From Sphingomonadales bacterium UBA6157 (GTDB taxonomy: Bacteria; Pseudomonadota; Alphaproteobacteria; Sphingomonadales; Sphingomonadaceae): 10,876 bases of DNA. The notes under the pieces are model-generated. The model was not told the DNA's origin, did no database searches, and saw nothing but the letters and a program-made list of their open reading frames with translations. The stretch is from assembly GCA_002423025.1 (NCBI GenBank), contig DIUN01000018.1:189345-200220 (forward strand), in the 5' to 3' direction. Below are positions 1-6,759 of this stretch, piece after piece (the first letter of the stretch is position 1; every line of letters begins with the position of its first letter). The translations under genes were made by a program, and so were the position numbers.

Positions 1-530
1 GTGCCACGGCCCAGCGAGCAGATCAGGTTGGTCTCGATGTCGGTGCCGGCCCAGAATTCCGCGTCGATGCCGGCCTTGTTGAAGCCGGACATCGGACCGG
101 TGTCCCAGCCCAGCGCGCGGGCGCCCATGATGAAATAGCCCGCCTGCAACGACGAATTGCGGAAGGCGGTTTCCAGCGCCGCCGCCTCGCTGTGCGCAAA
201 CCAGCTGCGCGCATCGGCATGGGGAAAGAGCTTGGGCAGCTTGTCATAGAATTTCCGGTCATGGCCGATGATGGCCGTGACCGGGGCCGCGCGCACCTTG
301 GGCGCATTGCTGCTGCTGACCAGGCCCGCCAACCGCTCACGGGCCTCGTCGGACCGCACGAACAGGAAGCGCGCCGGGGAGCAATTGGCCGATGTCGGCC
401 CCATCTTCACAAGGTCATAGAGCCGACGCAGATCCTCATCGGTGACCGGCACATCGGCCCAGCCGTAGCGGGTGCGCGCGTCACGAAACAGCGTGTCGAG
501 CGCAGGTGCGCCGAGCGGGGATGCAGGCAT
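1..530 (-). CDS. rutE: RutE-type malonic semialdehyde reductase / nitroreductase-family protein (3' end cut by window)
   Basis: Flavin-dependent reductase of the nitroreductase superfamily, RutE/HadB branch. RutE itself reduces malonic semialdehyde to 3-hydroxypropionate with NAD(P)H in the cytosol. The visible 176 residues match the RutE pattern closely: FRDARTRYGW (15-24), MGPTSANCSPARF (43-55, FMN-binding entry), the KLPKLFPHADARSWF stretch (97-111), TAFRNSSLQAGY (121-132) and LGWDTGPMSGF (140-150). E. coli RutE has 196 residues, so only about 20 C-terminal residues are missing beyond base 1. The ATG at 530 is preceded by AGGA six bases upstream, and that Shine-Dalgarno overlaps the stop codon of the nfu gene, so the two genes are probably co-translated. 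No other rut genes are in view, so a role in pyrimidine breakdown is doubtful. General aldehyde or quinone reduction is equally possible. Family is sure; substrate is not. Confidence 0.88.
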   Translation of the reverse strand, partial: MPASPLGAPALDTLFRDARTRYGWADVPVTDEDLRRLYDLVKMGPTSANCSPARFLFVRSDEARERLAGLVSSSNAPKVRAAPVTAIIGHDRKFYDKLPKLFPHADARSWFAHSEAAALETAFRNSSLQAGYFIMGARALGWDTGPMSGFNKAGIDAEFWAGTDIETNLICSLGRG

Positions 531-539
531 GGAAATTCC

Positions 540-1100
540 TCAGATCGAGCGGACTTCGCTCACTTCAGGCACATAATATTTGAGCAGCGATTCGATACCC
601 ATCTTCAGCGTCATCGTCGAGGACGGGCAGCCCGAGCAGGCGCCCTGCATCTCGAGGAAGACAACGCCCTCCTTGAAGCCGCGATAGACAATGTCTCCCC
701 CATCGCTCGCCACTTGCGGGCGGACGCGGGTGTCGATGAGCTCGATGATCTGGGTGATGATCTCGGCATCGGCCGGGTCATCATCGATGCCAGCGGCAGC
801 CGTGGCAGGCTCGGAGGTGAACACCGGCGCGCCTGAGCTGAAATGATCGACAAGAACACCGAGCACCTGTGGCTTGAGGTCTGCCCAATCGGCACTGCCC
901 TCGGCCTTGGTGACACTGACGAACTCGGGGCCGAAGAACACCCGCTCGACATCGCCGATGCTGAACAGCGCTGCGGCGAGCGGCGAGCCCTCGGCGCTTT
1001 CCGGCGTGGCAAAATCGGCGTTGCTGCCATCGGTGACGCTGCGGCCAGGGCGGAACATCAAGGTGGCGGGATTGGGCGTGCGTTCGGTCTCGATGAACAT
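540..1100 (-). CDS. NifU-family Fe-S cluster scaffold (Nfu_N + NifU C-terminal domain)
   Basis: Cytosolic iron-sulfur cluster carrier that passes 4Fe-4S clusters to client enzymes, 186 residues. The N-terminal Nfu_N domain (about 1-88) begins with the hallmark FIETERTPNPATLMF and ends with a section rich in short beta strands. The C-terminal NifU-like domain (about 113-183) contains VRPQVASDGGDI (127-138) and the cluster-binding GACSGC, with C155 and C158 forming the CXXC pair. The layout equals mitochondrial NFU1 and alphaproteobacterial Nfu proteins and differs from E. coli NfuA, whose N-terminus is a degenerate A-type domain. I chose the ATG at 1100 because it sits exactly at the conserved N-terminus; an in-frame ATG at 1148 would add 16 residues unlike the family. 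The reductase gene starts 9 bp downstream, indicating an operon. The 104 bp upstream are locally AT-rich (about 1157-1194) and probably hold its promoter, but I cannot place the boxes. Confidence 0.93.
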   Translation of the reverse strand: MFIETERTPNPATLMFRPGRSVTDGSNADFATPESAEGSPLAAALFSIGDVERVFFGPEFVSVTKAEGSADWADLKPQVLGVLVDHFSSGAPVFTSEPATAAAGIDDDPADAEIITQIIELIDTRVRPQVASDGGDIVYRGFKEGVVFLEMQGACSGCPSSTMTLKMGIESLLKYYVPEVSEVRSI

Positions 1101-1204
1101 GGGGCGACCCTGTGTTGCTGTGGCTGTGCCTGCGATGTGGCGCGGCACGGAGCGGGAATCAAGGAAATAAGAGCAAATTTCTCTGAATTAGCCTTTCGGC
1201 GCGC

Positions 1205-1669
1205 TCAGGTGAGCGATTGCAGCCGCTCGCTGTCCAGCCCGCCGGGCACGACGATCACGACACAGGGCAATTGCCCGGCCCGCTCGCCGGAAAAGTAGCT
1301 GACCAGCGGGCCTGGCGCGCCCTTGGGCGCAGCGCCCAGCACCAGCGCGCGGATACCGGGATCGGAGCGGATGTGCTCGAAGATGGTGGGGGCAGCATCG
1401 CCCTTCAGCAGTACCGTTTGCGGCCGCATGCCCGAGATGGTCTCGGCTTCATCCGCGACGCTGGCGAGCAGGGCCTCGGCCTCGGTCTCGGCTTCCGCAG
1501 CGATGGCCTGCTGCACGCCGCCCCATTGCATGAACTCCGGCGGGCGTATGACATGCAGCAGTGTGACGGAGGCCTGCACATGTGAGGCGCGCAGGCTGGC
1601 AAAGCGCAGCGCCACGCGGCTCTCCTCGGTGCCATCGATGATGACGAGATAGGTGGGTGCGGTATCCAT
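1205..1669 (-). CDS. Universal stress protein (UspA family), single domain
   Basis: Single Usp domain of 154 residues, a Rossmann-like alpha/beta fold expected in the cytosol and usually linked to stress survival. The N-terminal strand is YLVIIDGTEESRVALRFA (7-24), with the conserved Asp at 12. A helix with HVIRPPEF follows (39-46), and the C-terminal strands are ALVLGAAP (108-115) and LPCVVIVVPGG (134-144). In ATP-binding members the end of the fold carries G-x2-G-x9-G-S/T. Here the corresponding segment, GAAPKGAPGPLVSYFSG (112-128), does not fit that spacing, so nucleotide binding is doubtful. The gene lies 51 bp after the CoA-transferase operon and 104 bp before nfu, all on one strand. No terminator is evident between them, so read-through from the operon is possible. 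Only a weak ribosome site precedes the ATG. Family certain, function general. Confidence 0.88.
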   Translation of the reverse strand: MDTAPTYLVIIDGTEESRVALRFASLRASHVQASVTLLHVIRPPEFMQWGGVQQAIAAEAETEAEALLASVADEAETISGMRPQTVLLKGDAAPTIFEHIRSDPGIRALVLGAAPKGAPGPLVSYFSGERAGQLPCVVIVVPGGLDSERLQSLT

Positions 1670-1720
1670 GCACTGTGAAGCGTAAGCGTTAATCGGCCGG
1701 GGGGGAAGGTGCGGGCGGAT

Positions 1721-2791
1721 TCAGCCTCCCAGCGGCGGTGTTTCGCCGGGCGCCCAGTGCGCCTCTGCGGCAAAGCGGATGGCCGGCGCGACATGGTGGG
1801 CGCCGCTGGCATCCGTCACCACCAGCCCCGAGCGGGCGAGACCATCGGCAAGATCGCGCACCGGAGCAAAGGCGATGTCGCGGCCGTGGAACCAGTGTTC
1901 CCATTCGGCCTGGCTGCGGGTGGCGAAGGTTGCGGCGAGGAAGGCGCGCAGCGGCGCCTGCTCCGGCCCAGCCTCGGCGCTGGCCAGCGGCAGCAGGTCC
2001 GCTCGGCCCAGCGCCTCCAGCAGGTTGCGGGCGAATTTTTCCTCACGCCCGCACAGCACGACGTGGCGACCATCGGCGCAGGCATAGACATTGTAGAACG
2101 CCGCGCCGCCCAGCGAGCGCTGTGCGGCGGAACGCGGCGCCGGGCCGCCGGCCAGTGCCAGCTCCGAGACATGGGCGCTCCATGGCAGCAGGCTGTGCAG
2201 CATCGAGATGTCGATAAAGTCGCCCTTGCCGGTGCGCGCCCGGCCAATAAGCGCCATCAGCACCGCCGCCAGCCCGGTGAGGCCGGCGGCCATGTCTGCC
2301 GAAGCGACTCCGGGCACCACGGGCGTGCCATCGGCGCCATCGTTCAAGGCCAGCAGGCCCGATTCTGCCTGCACGCCCATGTCATGCGCCGGATGGTCCG
2401 CCATCGGCCCCGTCTGGCCAAAGGCCGATATGGCGCAATAGACGATGCCGGGGTGGCGGGCGGCGACGCTGGCATAATCAAAGCCCAGCCGTGCCATAAC
2501 GCCGGGGCGAAAGCCCTCCACCAGCACATCGGCGTCCGCAATTAGGGCCCAGAGCGCTGCCTTGCCGGCCGGGCTCTTGAGATCCAGCGACACTGCCTGC
2601 TTGCCGCGATTGAGGTTGCGGAACCAGGTGCCATGCCCGGCCTCGAACGGGCCCATGGCGCGCGCCGGGTCCCCCGCCGGCGGCTCGACCTTGATGACGC
2701 TGGCGCCCTGGTCCGCCATCATCACCGTCAGCATCGGGCCGGGCAGAAACTGGCTGAGATCGACAACGCGGATGCCGGAGAGCTTGCCCAT
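1721..2791 (-). CDS. Class III (CaiB/BaiF family) CoA-transferase, second of two
   Basis: Transfers CoA between organic acids through a ternary mechanism; 356 residues, cytosolic. Family hallmarks are GIRVVDLSQFLPGPM (6-20), the KVEPPAGDPAR segment that contacts CoA (34-44), NLNRGKQAVSLDLKSPAGK (59-77), VEGFRPGVMARLG (91-103) and AFGQTGP (123-129). The catalytic Asp is D137 in HDMGVQAESG, equivalent to D169 of formyl-CoA transferase. The protein is shorter than the usual roughly 400, mainly in the C-terminal part, but the fold appears complete. Its ATG shares one base with the TGA of the preceding CoA-transferase gene (TGATG at 2793-2789), so translation is coupled. It ends the four-gene operon. 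Donor and acceptor acids are unknown; the family also includes alpha-methylacyl-CoA racemases, so a racemase role cannot be excluded. The two transferases are only distantly alike and are not a recent tandem copy. Confidence 0.87.
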   Translation of the reverse strand: MGKLSGIRVVDLSQFLPGPMLTVMMADQGASVIKVEPPAGDPARAMGPFEAGHGTWFRNLNRGKQAVSLDLKSPAGKAALWALIADADVLVEGFRPGVMARLGFDYASVAARHPGIVYCAISAFGQTGPMADHPAHDMGVQAESGLLALNDGADGTPVVPGVASADMAAGLTGLAAVLMALIGRARTGKGDFIDISMLHSLLPWSAHVSELALAGGPAPRSAAQRSLGGAAFYNVYACADGRHVVLCGREEKFARNLLEALGRADLLPLASAEAGPEQAPLRAFLAATFATRSQAEWEHWFHGRDIAFAPVRDLADGLARSGLVVTDASGAHHVAPAIRFAAEAHWAPGETPPLGG

Positions 2792-3978
2792 CAGATGGTC
2801 CCGGCAGCGCGCAGCGCGGCGGTTTCGGCTTCGCTCAGCCCGATTTCGGCGAGCAACTCGGCCGTGTCCGCGCCCAGCGCCGGCGCGGCGCGGCTGGGCA
2901 GGCGCTGGCCATCAACCTTGATCGGGCTGGCCAGCACGCGCAGCGGCCCGCTCGGATGCTCCACCGTTGTCACCATGCCGCTTTCCGCCAGCACCGGGCT
3001 GTCCAGCGCCTGCGCCAGGCTGTTGACGGCAGCGACCGGCACATGGCCGCCGAGCAGCGCGATCCAGTGCGCGCTGGGCTGGGTGGTGGTGACGGTTTCG
3101 AGCGCTGCGACGAGCGCCTCGCGATTGCGGAAGCGATCGGCATTGCTGCGGAAGCGCGGATCGTCCTTCAGCGTCCCAAGCCCGAGCGCATCGGCCAGCC
3201 GCGCCCAGAACTTGGGCAGCTGCGCCATCACGAACATGTATCCGTCTGCCGTGGCGATAAGCTGCGAAGGCGCCACCGAGGGGTGCGCGGAGCGGCTGGT
3301 GCGGCCGATGTCATGGCCTTCGTTCAGATACCAGGTGGCCGGGTAGCTGGTCTGGTGCACGGCGGCATCGAGCAGGCAGACATCATAATCCCGCCCCATG
3401 CCGGTGCTGCGCGCCGAGAGGATGCCGGCCAGCGCGGCGGTGGCCTGCATCGAGCCGGTCATGAAATCCACCATCGAAAGCCCAAAGCGCGTCGGCGGCG
3501 CATCCGGCTCGCCGGTGACACTGAGGAAGCCGGCTTCGGCCTGCATGAGAAAATCATAGCCCGGCCAGGCAGCGCGGGCATTGTCCCGCCCATAGGCCGA
3601 GGTATGGACGCAGACGATCGCCGGGTTGGCGGGGCCGAGCGCCTTGTAATCGATGCCCAGCTCGGCTGGTTGGTCTCCACGGGCATTGTTGGTGACGGCA
3701 TCGGCCGTCTTGACCAGCCGGTGCAGGATGTCCTGCCCGGCCGAGCTCTTGAGGTCCAGGGTGAGCGAGCGCTTGTTGAGGTTGAAGGTCTGGTAGAACA
3801 GGCTGTCATCGGCGCCGAGAAAGAACGGCCCGGTGGCGCGGGCAGAATCACCGCTGCCTGGCGGTTCGATCTTGATGACCTCGGCCCCCAGCTGGGCGAG
3901 GAACATCGAGCCGTAAGGCCCGGCGCCATATTGATCGACACTGAGGATACGCGTGCCGGAGAGGGGGAGGCCGGTCAT
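2791..3978 (-). CDS. Class III (CaiB/BaiF family) CoA-transferase, first of two
   Basis: Predicted cytosolic CoA-transferase of 395 residues. The start is set by LSGTRILSVDQYGAGPYGS (6-24), the typical family N-terminus; the ATG at 3978 overlaps the dehydrogenase stop by one base (TGATG), while a longer in-frame extension to 4053 lies inside the dehydrogenase and is unlike the family. CoA-binding and fold motifs seen are AEVIKIEPPGSGDSAR (32-47), NLNKRSLTLDLKSSAG (66-81), ELGIDYKAL (106-114) and TSAYGRDN (126-133). The likely nucleophile is D142 in GYDFLMQAEAG. The loop that normally reads ENFRPG is replaced by TNNARGDQP (96-104), which should alter the wall of the acyl pocket. In the operon, such an enzyme would most plausibly activate the starting acid, or move CoA from a product to it. 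Substrate is not determinable from sequence. Confidence 0.88.
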   Translation of the reverse strand: MTGLPLSGTRILSVDQYGAGPYGSMFLAQLGAEVIKIEPPGSGDSARATGPFFLGADDSLFYQTFNLNKRSLTLDLKSSAGQDILHRLVKTADAVTNNARGDQPAELGIDYKALGPANPAIVCVHTSAYGRDNARAAWPGYDFLMQAEAGFLSVTGEPDAPPTRFGLSMVDFMTGSMQATAALAGILSARSTGMGRDYDVCLLDAAVHQTSYPATWYLNEGHDIGRTSRSAHPSVAPSQLIATADGYMFVMAQLPKFWARLADALGLGTLKDDPRFRSNADRFRNREALVAALETVTTTQPSAHWIALLGGHVPVAAVNSLAQALDSPVLAESGMVTTVEHPSGPLRVLASPIKVDGQRLPSRAAPALGADTAELLAEIGLSEAETAALRAAGTI

Positions 3979-5180
3979 CAGGCCGGATTCCGCTTTATCC
4001 ATTGCTTGGCGATGATCATGCGCTGCATCTCGTTGGTGCCCTCGCCGATGCACATCAGCATGGCGTCGCGGTAGAAGCGCTCGATGTCATAGTCCTTGCT
4101 GTAGCTGTAGCCGCCGAAAATGCGCATGGCCTCCTCGCTGTTCTTCACCGCCGCCTCGCTGCTGAAGAACTTGGCCATGCCGGCCTCCATGTCGCAGCGT
4201 TCGCCGCGGTCATAGGCTTCTGCCGCATCGAGCATCAGCAGCCGGGCCGCGCGGGCGCGGGTGACCATTTCGCCCAGCTTGAGCTGGATGGCCTGATGCT
4301 CGGCGATCGGCTTGCCCATGGTCTTGCGAACCTGCGCATACTCGGTGGCAAGCCGCAGCGCGCCCTCGGCCATGCCGACGCCGCGCGCCGCTACATTGAT
4401 GCGGCCGAGCTCCAGCCCGCCGGTGGCCTGGAAAAACCCCTGGCCTTCGATGCCGCCGATCAACTGGTCGGCAGGCAGGCGGCAATACTCGAAGATCAAC
4501 TCGCCGGAATCGATGCTGTTGTAGCCGAGCTTCTTGATCTTCTTGCCGGTGCGGAAGCCCTCATGGCCCTTGTCGGCGATGAACAGGCTCATGCCCTTGT
4601 AGCGCGGCTCGGCGGCAAGGTCGGTCTTCACCAGAAGCGCAAAGGCATGGCCTTTCAGGCCATTGGAGATCCAGGTTTTCGTGCCGTTGATGATATAGTC
4701 GTCGCCATCGCGCCTGGCGGTCATGCGGATGCCCTGCAGGTCGGTGCCGGCATCCGGCTCGGTGAGGGCGAGGCCGCCGCGAATCTCGCCGCGCGCCATC
4801 CTGGGCAGCCATTCGGCCTTTTGCGCCTGGGTGCCAAATTTCTCGATGGCCAGCGCCATGATCAGGTGGGAATTGAAGATGCCGGTGGGCGCCATCCAGT
4901 AGCTGGCGATGCGCGCCACTATCTTGCCATAGGTGGTGGCCGGCAGGCCGAGCCCGCCATAGTCCTGGCCGATGGTGGCGCCGAACAGCCCGAGCTCGAC
5001 CATCTGATCGACAATCTTCGCCGGCCAGATGTCGCCATGGTCGTGCTCCATGATGACCGGGCGCAGCTCGCGGTCGATCCATTTGTCGATCGAGTCGAGC
5101 AGCTGCGCCTCGAACTCGGGGGTGATGTGGCGGGTCTGTTGATAGGCGGCGGCCATGGTGCGGTCTTTCAATGCAATCAT
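3978..5180 (-). CDS. Acyl-CoA dehydrogenase (FAD-dependent)
   Basis: FAD enzyme that makes the alpha-beta double bond of an acyl-CoA and passes electrons to ETF; 400 residues, the normal length for the family. Order of parts: N-terminal helical domain (about 20-135), FAD/acyl signature ALTEPDAGTDLQG (138-150), NGTKTWISNG in the beta domain, then the C-terminal helical bundle with RKTMGKPIAEHQAIQ. The FGGYSYSKDYDIERFYRDA stretch (355-373) corresponds to the second family signature, with R353 and S359 in place of the usual Gln and Gly. The catalytic base is E380 in GEGTNEMQR. No internal ATP or transporter modules. The ATG at 5180 has no clear ribosome site and lies 6 bp after the hydratase stop; a second ATG at residue 9 (5156) preceded by GAAAGA could be the true start. 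The TGA overlaps the next ATG by one base. Chain length and branching preference cannot be read with confidence. Confidence 0.93.
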   Translation of the reverse strand: MIALKDRTMAAAYQQTRHITPEFEAQLLDSIDKWIDRELRPVIMEHDHGDIWPAKIVDQMVELGLFGATIGQDYGGLGLPATTYGKIVARIASYWMAPTGIFNSHLIMALAIEKFGTQAQKAEWLPRMARGEIRGGLALTEPDAGTDLQGIRMTARRDGDDYIINGTKTWISNGLKGHAFALLVKTDLAAEPRYKGMSLFIADKGHEGFRTGKKIKKLGYNSIDSGELIFEYCRLPADQLIGGIEGQGFFQATGGLELGRINVAARGVGMAEGALRLATEYAQVRKTMGKPIAEHQAIQLKLGEMVTRARAARLLMLDAAEAYDRGERCDMEAGMAKFFSSEAAVKNSEEAMRIFGGYSYSKDYDIERFYRDAMLMCIGEGTNEMQRMIIAKQWIKRNPA

Positions 5181-5186
5181 CGGGTA

Positions 5187-5696
5187 TTAGTCGTCTCCGG
5201 GGCCGAAGCCCTGCTTCCAGACGAGCATGGTGCGGACGAAATCGCAGACGATGGTCCCATGCTGGTTGCGCCCTATGGTCTTGACCGTCACCAGCCCCTG
5301 GTCGGGACGGGACTTGGAATCGCGCAGCGCGAGCACCTCGGTTTCGGCATAGAGCGTATCCCCGGCGAACACCGGCGCCGTCATGCGGATGTCCTTCCAG
5401 CCGAGGTTGGCAACGGCCTTCTGGCTGACATCCGAGACGCTCATCCCGACAAGGATGGCGACGGTGAGCGGGGAAGCGACCAGCGGTTTGCCGAACTCGG
5501 TCTTGGCCGCATAGACATGATCGAAATGCAGCGGATGGGTGTTCATCGTCAGCAGCGTGAACCAGATATTGTCCTGCTCGGTGACCGTGCGGCCGGGGCG
5601 ATGCTCATAGACATCCCCCAGCGTGAACTCCTCGAAATAGCGCCCATAGGACTCGCGATAGCGCTGCGGCCCAACCTCGATGACTCCCCGGCGCAT
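5187..5696 (-). CDS. MaoC-family (hotdog) enoyl-CoA hydratase, mesaconyl-/itaconyl-CoA hydratase-like
   Basis: Single hotdog domain of 169 residues, first gene of the operon, expected to hydrate an unsaturated CoA ester made by the neighbouring dehydrogenase. It has the entry FEEFTLGDVYEHRPGRTVTEQD (21-42), the hydratase loop MNTHPLHFD (51-59) and the C-terminal strands ANLGWKDIRMTAPVFAGDTL and IVCDFVRTMLVWK. In the usual GDxNPxH motif of R-specific hydratases an Asp and a His five residues apart are catalytic. Here the His is H57 and the Asp position is N52. The pattern ANLG...PV..GDTL...NQ...V...R...V.K resembles, as I remember them, mesaconyl-CoA hydratases and the small MaoC protein of mycobacterial leucine/citramalyl-CoA clusters. 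The ATG at 5696 is chosen because AGGAG precedes it by five bases; an upstream in-frame start at 5759 would run through the promoter. Family is firm, substrate is inference. Confidence 0.88.
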   Translation of the reverse strand: MRRGVIEVGPQRYRESYGRYFEEFTLGDVYEHRPGRTVTEQDNIWFTLLTMNTHPLHFDHVYAAKTEFGKPLVASPLTVAILVGMSVSDVSQKAVANLGWKDIRMTAPVFAGDTLYAETEVLALRDSKSRPDQGLVTVKTIGRNQHGTIVCDFVRTMLVWKQGFGPGDD

Positions 5697-5701
5697 GGTC
5701 T

Positions 5702-5706
5702 CTCCT
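5702..5706 (-). promoter_or_regulatory. Strong ribosome binding site of the hydratase gene
   Basis: AGGAG on the minus strand, five bases before the ATG at 5696. It decides the start of the hydratase against the longer in-frame alternative at 5759, and it is the best ribosome site of the four-gene operon. Confidence 0.8.
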
Positions 5707-5720
5707 GTGTGAAGCGGCTC

Positions 5721-5749
5721 TAATTTGTCCGGACAACTTTTGATGTCAA
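5721..5749 (-). promoter_or_regulatory. Sigma-70-like promoter with embedded GntR/FadR-type operator for the catabolic operon
   Basis: Read on the minus strand there is a perfect -35 box TTGACA (5749-5744), then 17 bases, then an AT-rich -10 region AAATTA or CAAATT (about 5727-5721). The spacer and the edge of the -10 contain a perfect 12-bp palindrome, TTGTCCGGACAA (5725-5736). This type of sequence is a known binding site for FadR/GntR-family regulators. A bound dimer would block RNA polymerase, so repression lifted by an acid or CoA ester is the simplest reading. The expected transcript start near 5714 leaves a leader of about 18 bases that still contains the AGGAG site. The divergent permease gene starts 105 bp to the other side and could also be affected. 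No regulator gene is present in the window. The -10 is only a fair match, so its exact position is uncertain. Confidence 0.7.
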
Positions 5750-5841
5750 TGCCCGGCATGCCAGGCGCACCGGCAGAAATAGGCCCGGTGAGGGGGGATG
5801 ACGCGGGGGGGCAAGCGGCGCTAAGGCTATGGCCTGAACCG

Positions 5842-6759
5842 ATGGACCTTTACCTTCCCATTGCCGAGATGTCGGTCAACGCTGTCGTCATCATCCTGCT
5901 GGGTGGTGGCGTGGGGTTCCTCTCGGGCATGTTCGGAGTGGGCGGCGGCTTTCTCACCACGCCGCTGCTGATCTTCTATGGCATCCCGCCGGCAGTGGCG
6001 GTCGCGTCCTCAGCCACGCAGATCACCGGTTCCAGCGTCTCGGGGGCGCTGGCCTATTGGCAGCGCGGGCAGATCGACCTCAAGATGGGCGGCGTGCTGG
6101 TGGCGGGCGGTGTCATCGGCGCCGGCCTGGGGCAGATCATCTTTCGCCAGCTCCAGAAGATCGGCCAGATTGATGTGAGCATCAACATCATCTATGTGCT
6201 GTTCCTTGGCGTCATCGGCGGGTTGATGCTCAAGGAGGCGCTCTCGGAGCTGAGGGCCAGCAAGGCCGGGGCCGCGCCGGCAGCGCGCGGCCGGCGGCAT
6301 ATGCCCTGGATCGCGGCGCTGCCGGGCAAGATGCGCTTCTACAAGTCCGGGCTCTACATTTCCCCGCTGGCGCCGCTGGGGCTGGGCGTGATCGTCGGCA
6401 TCCTCACCGTCATCATGGGCATCGGCGGCGGCTTCGTGATGGTGCCGGCGATGATCTACGTGCTCGGCATGAGCGCCAGTGCTGTTGTTGGCACCTCGCT
6501 GTTCCAGATCATCTTCGTGACTGCGGCGGCGACTCTGCTGCACGCCACCTCCTCCAAGTCCGTCGATATCGTGCTGGCGCTGCTGCTGCTGGCTGGCGGC
6601 GTGGCCGGCGCGCAGTTCGGCGTGGCGGCGGCGCAGAAGCTGCGGCCGGAAAAGCTGCGGCTGGCGCTGGCGCTGATGGTGCTGCTGGTGGCGGTGCGGC
6701 TGCTCTTCGGCCTGACCGTGCAGCCCGCCGAGCTTTACACGCTGTATGGCCCGGCATGA
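5842..6759 (+). CDS. TauE/SafE-family membrane permease (sulfite/organosulfonate exporter-like)
   Basis: Integral inner-membrane protein of 305 residues with the two-fold repeat typical of TauE/SafE (DUF81) permeases, which export sulfite, sulfoacetate or related anions in characterised cases. The duplicated motif is visible as FGVGGGFLTTP (31-41) and MGIGGGFVMVP (192-202), each followed by a small-residue helix (SSATQITGSSVSG and GTSLFQIIF). About seven or eight hydrophobic helices can be drawn, with a basic cytoplasmic loop at about 138-168 (RASKAG...RGRRHMPW). I take the ATG at 5842 because MDLYLPIAEM leads directly into the first helix; the longer frame starting at 5725 would begin inside the operator palindrome. 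The ribosome site is weak. The stop overlaps the next gene by 4 bp (ATGA), so permease and Alph_Pro_TM protein are made together. True substrate unknown. Confidence 0.88.
   Translation: MDLYLPIAEMSVNAVVIILLGGGVGFLSGMFGVGGGFLTTPLLIFYGIPPAVAVASSATQITGSSVSGALAYWQRGQIDLKMGGVLVAGGVIGAGLGQIIFRQLQKIGQIDVSINIIYVLFLGVIGGLMLKEALSELRASKAGAAPAARGRRHMPWIAALPGKMRFYKSGLYISPLAPLGLGVIVGILTVIMGIGGGFVMVPAMIYVLGMSASAVVGTSLFQIIFVTAAATLLHATSSKSVDIVLALLLLAGGVAGAQFGVAAAQKLRPEKLRLALALMVLLVAVRLLFGLTVQPAELYTLYGPA

Noticed and set aside
2956..4074. 372-codon open frame on the plus strand opposite the CoA-transferase gene
   Set aside because: Low-complexity antisense translation without recognisable motifs; the minus strand carries a complete class III CoA-transferase.
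4002..5723. 573-codon open frame on the plus strand across the dehydrogenase and hydratase genes
   Set aside because: It is the antisense shadow of two well-supported minus-strand genes in GC-rich DNA; the product has no domain pattern and would run through the operator.
5755..5762. GGCATGCC palindrome in the divergent control region
   Set aside because: An eight-base palindrome of this composition is expected by chance in GC-rich DNA, and it has no placement relative to a promoter.
5725..5841. Longer N-terminus for the TauE/SafE permease from a TTG at 5725
   Set aside because: The start would lie in the operator palindrome, and the extra 39 residues are not membrane-like or family-like.
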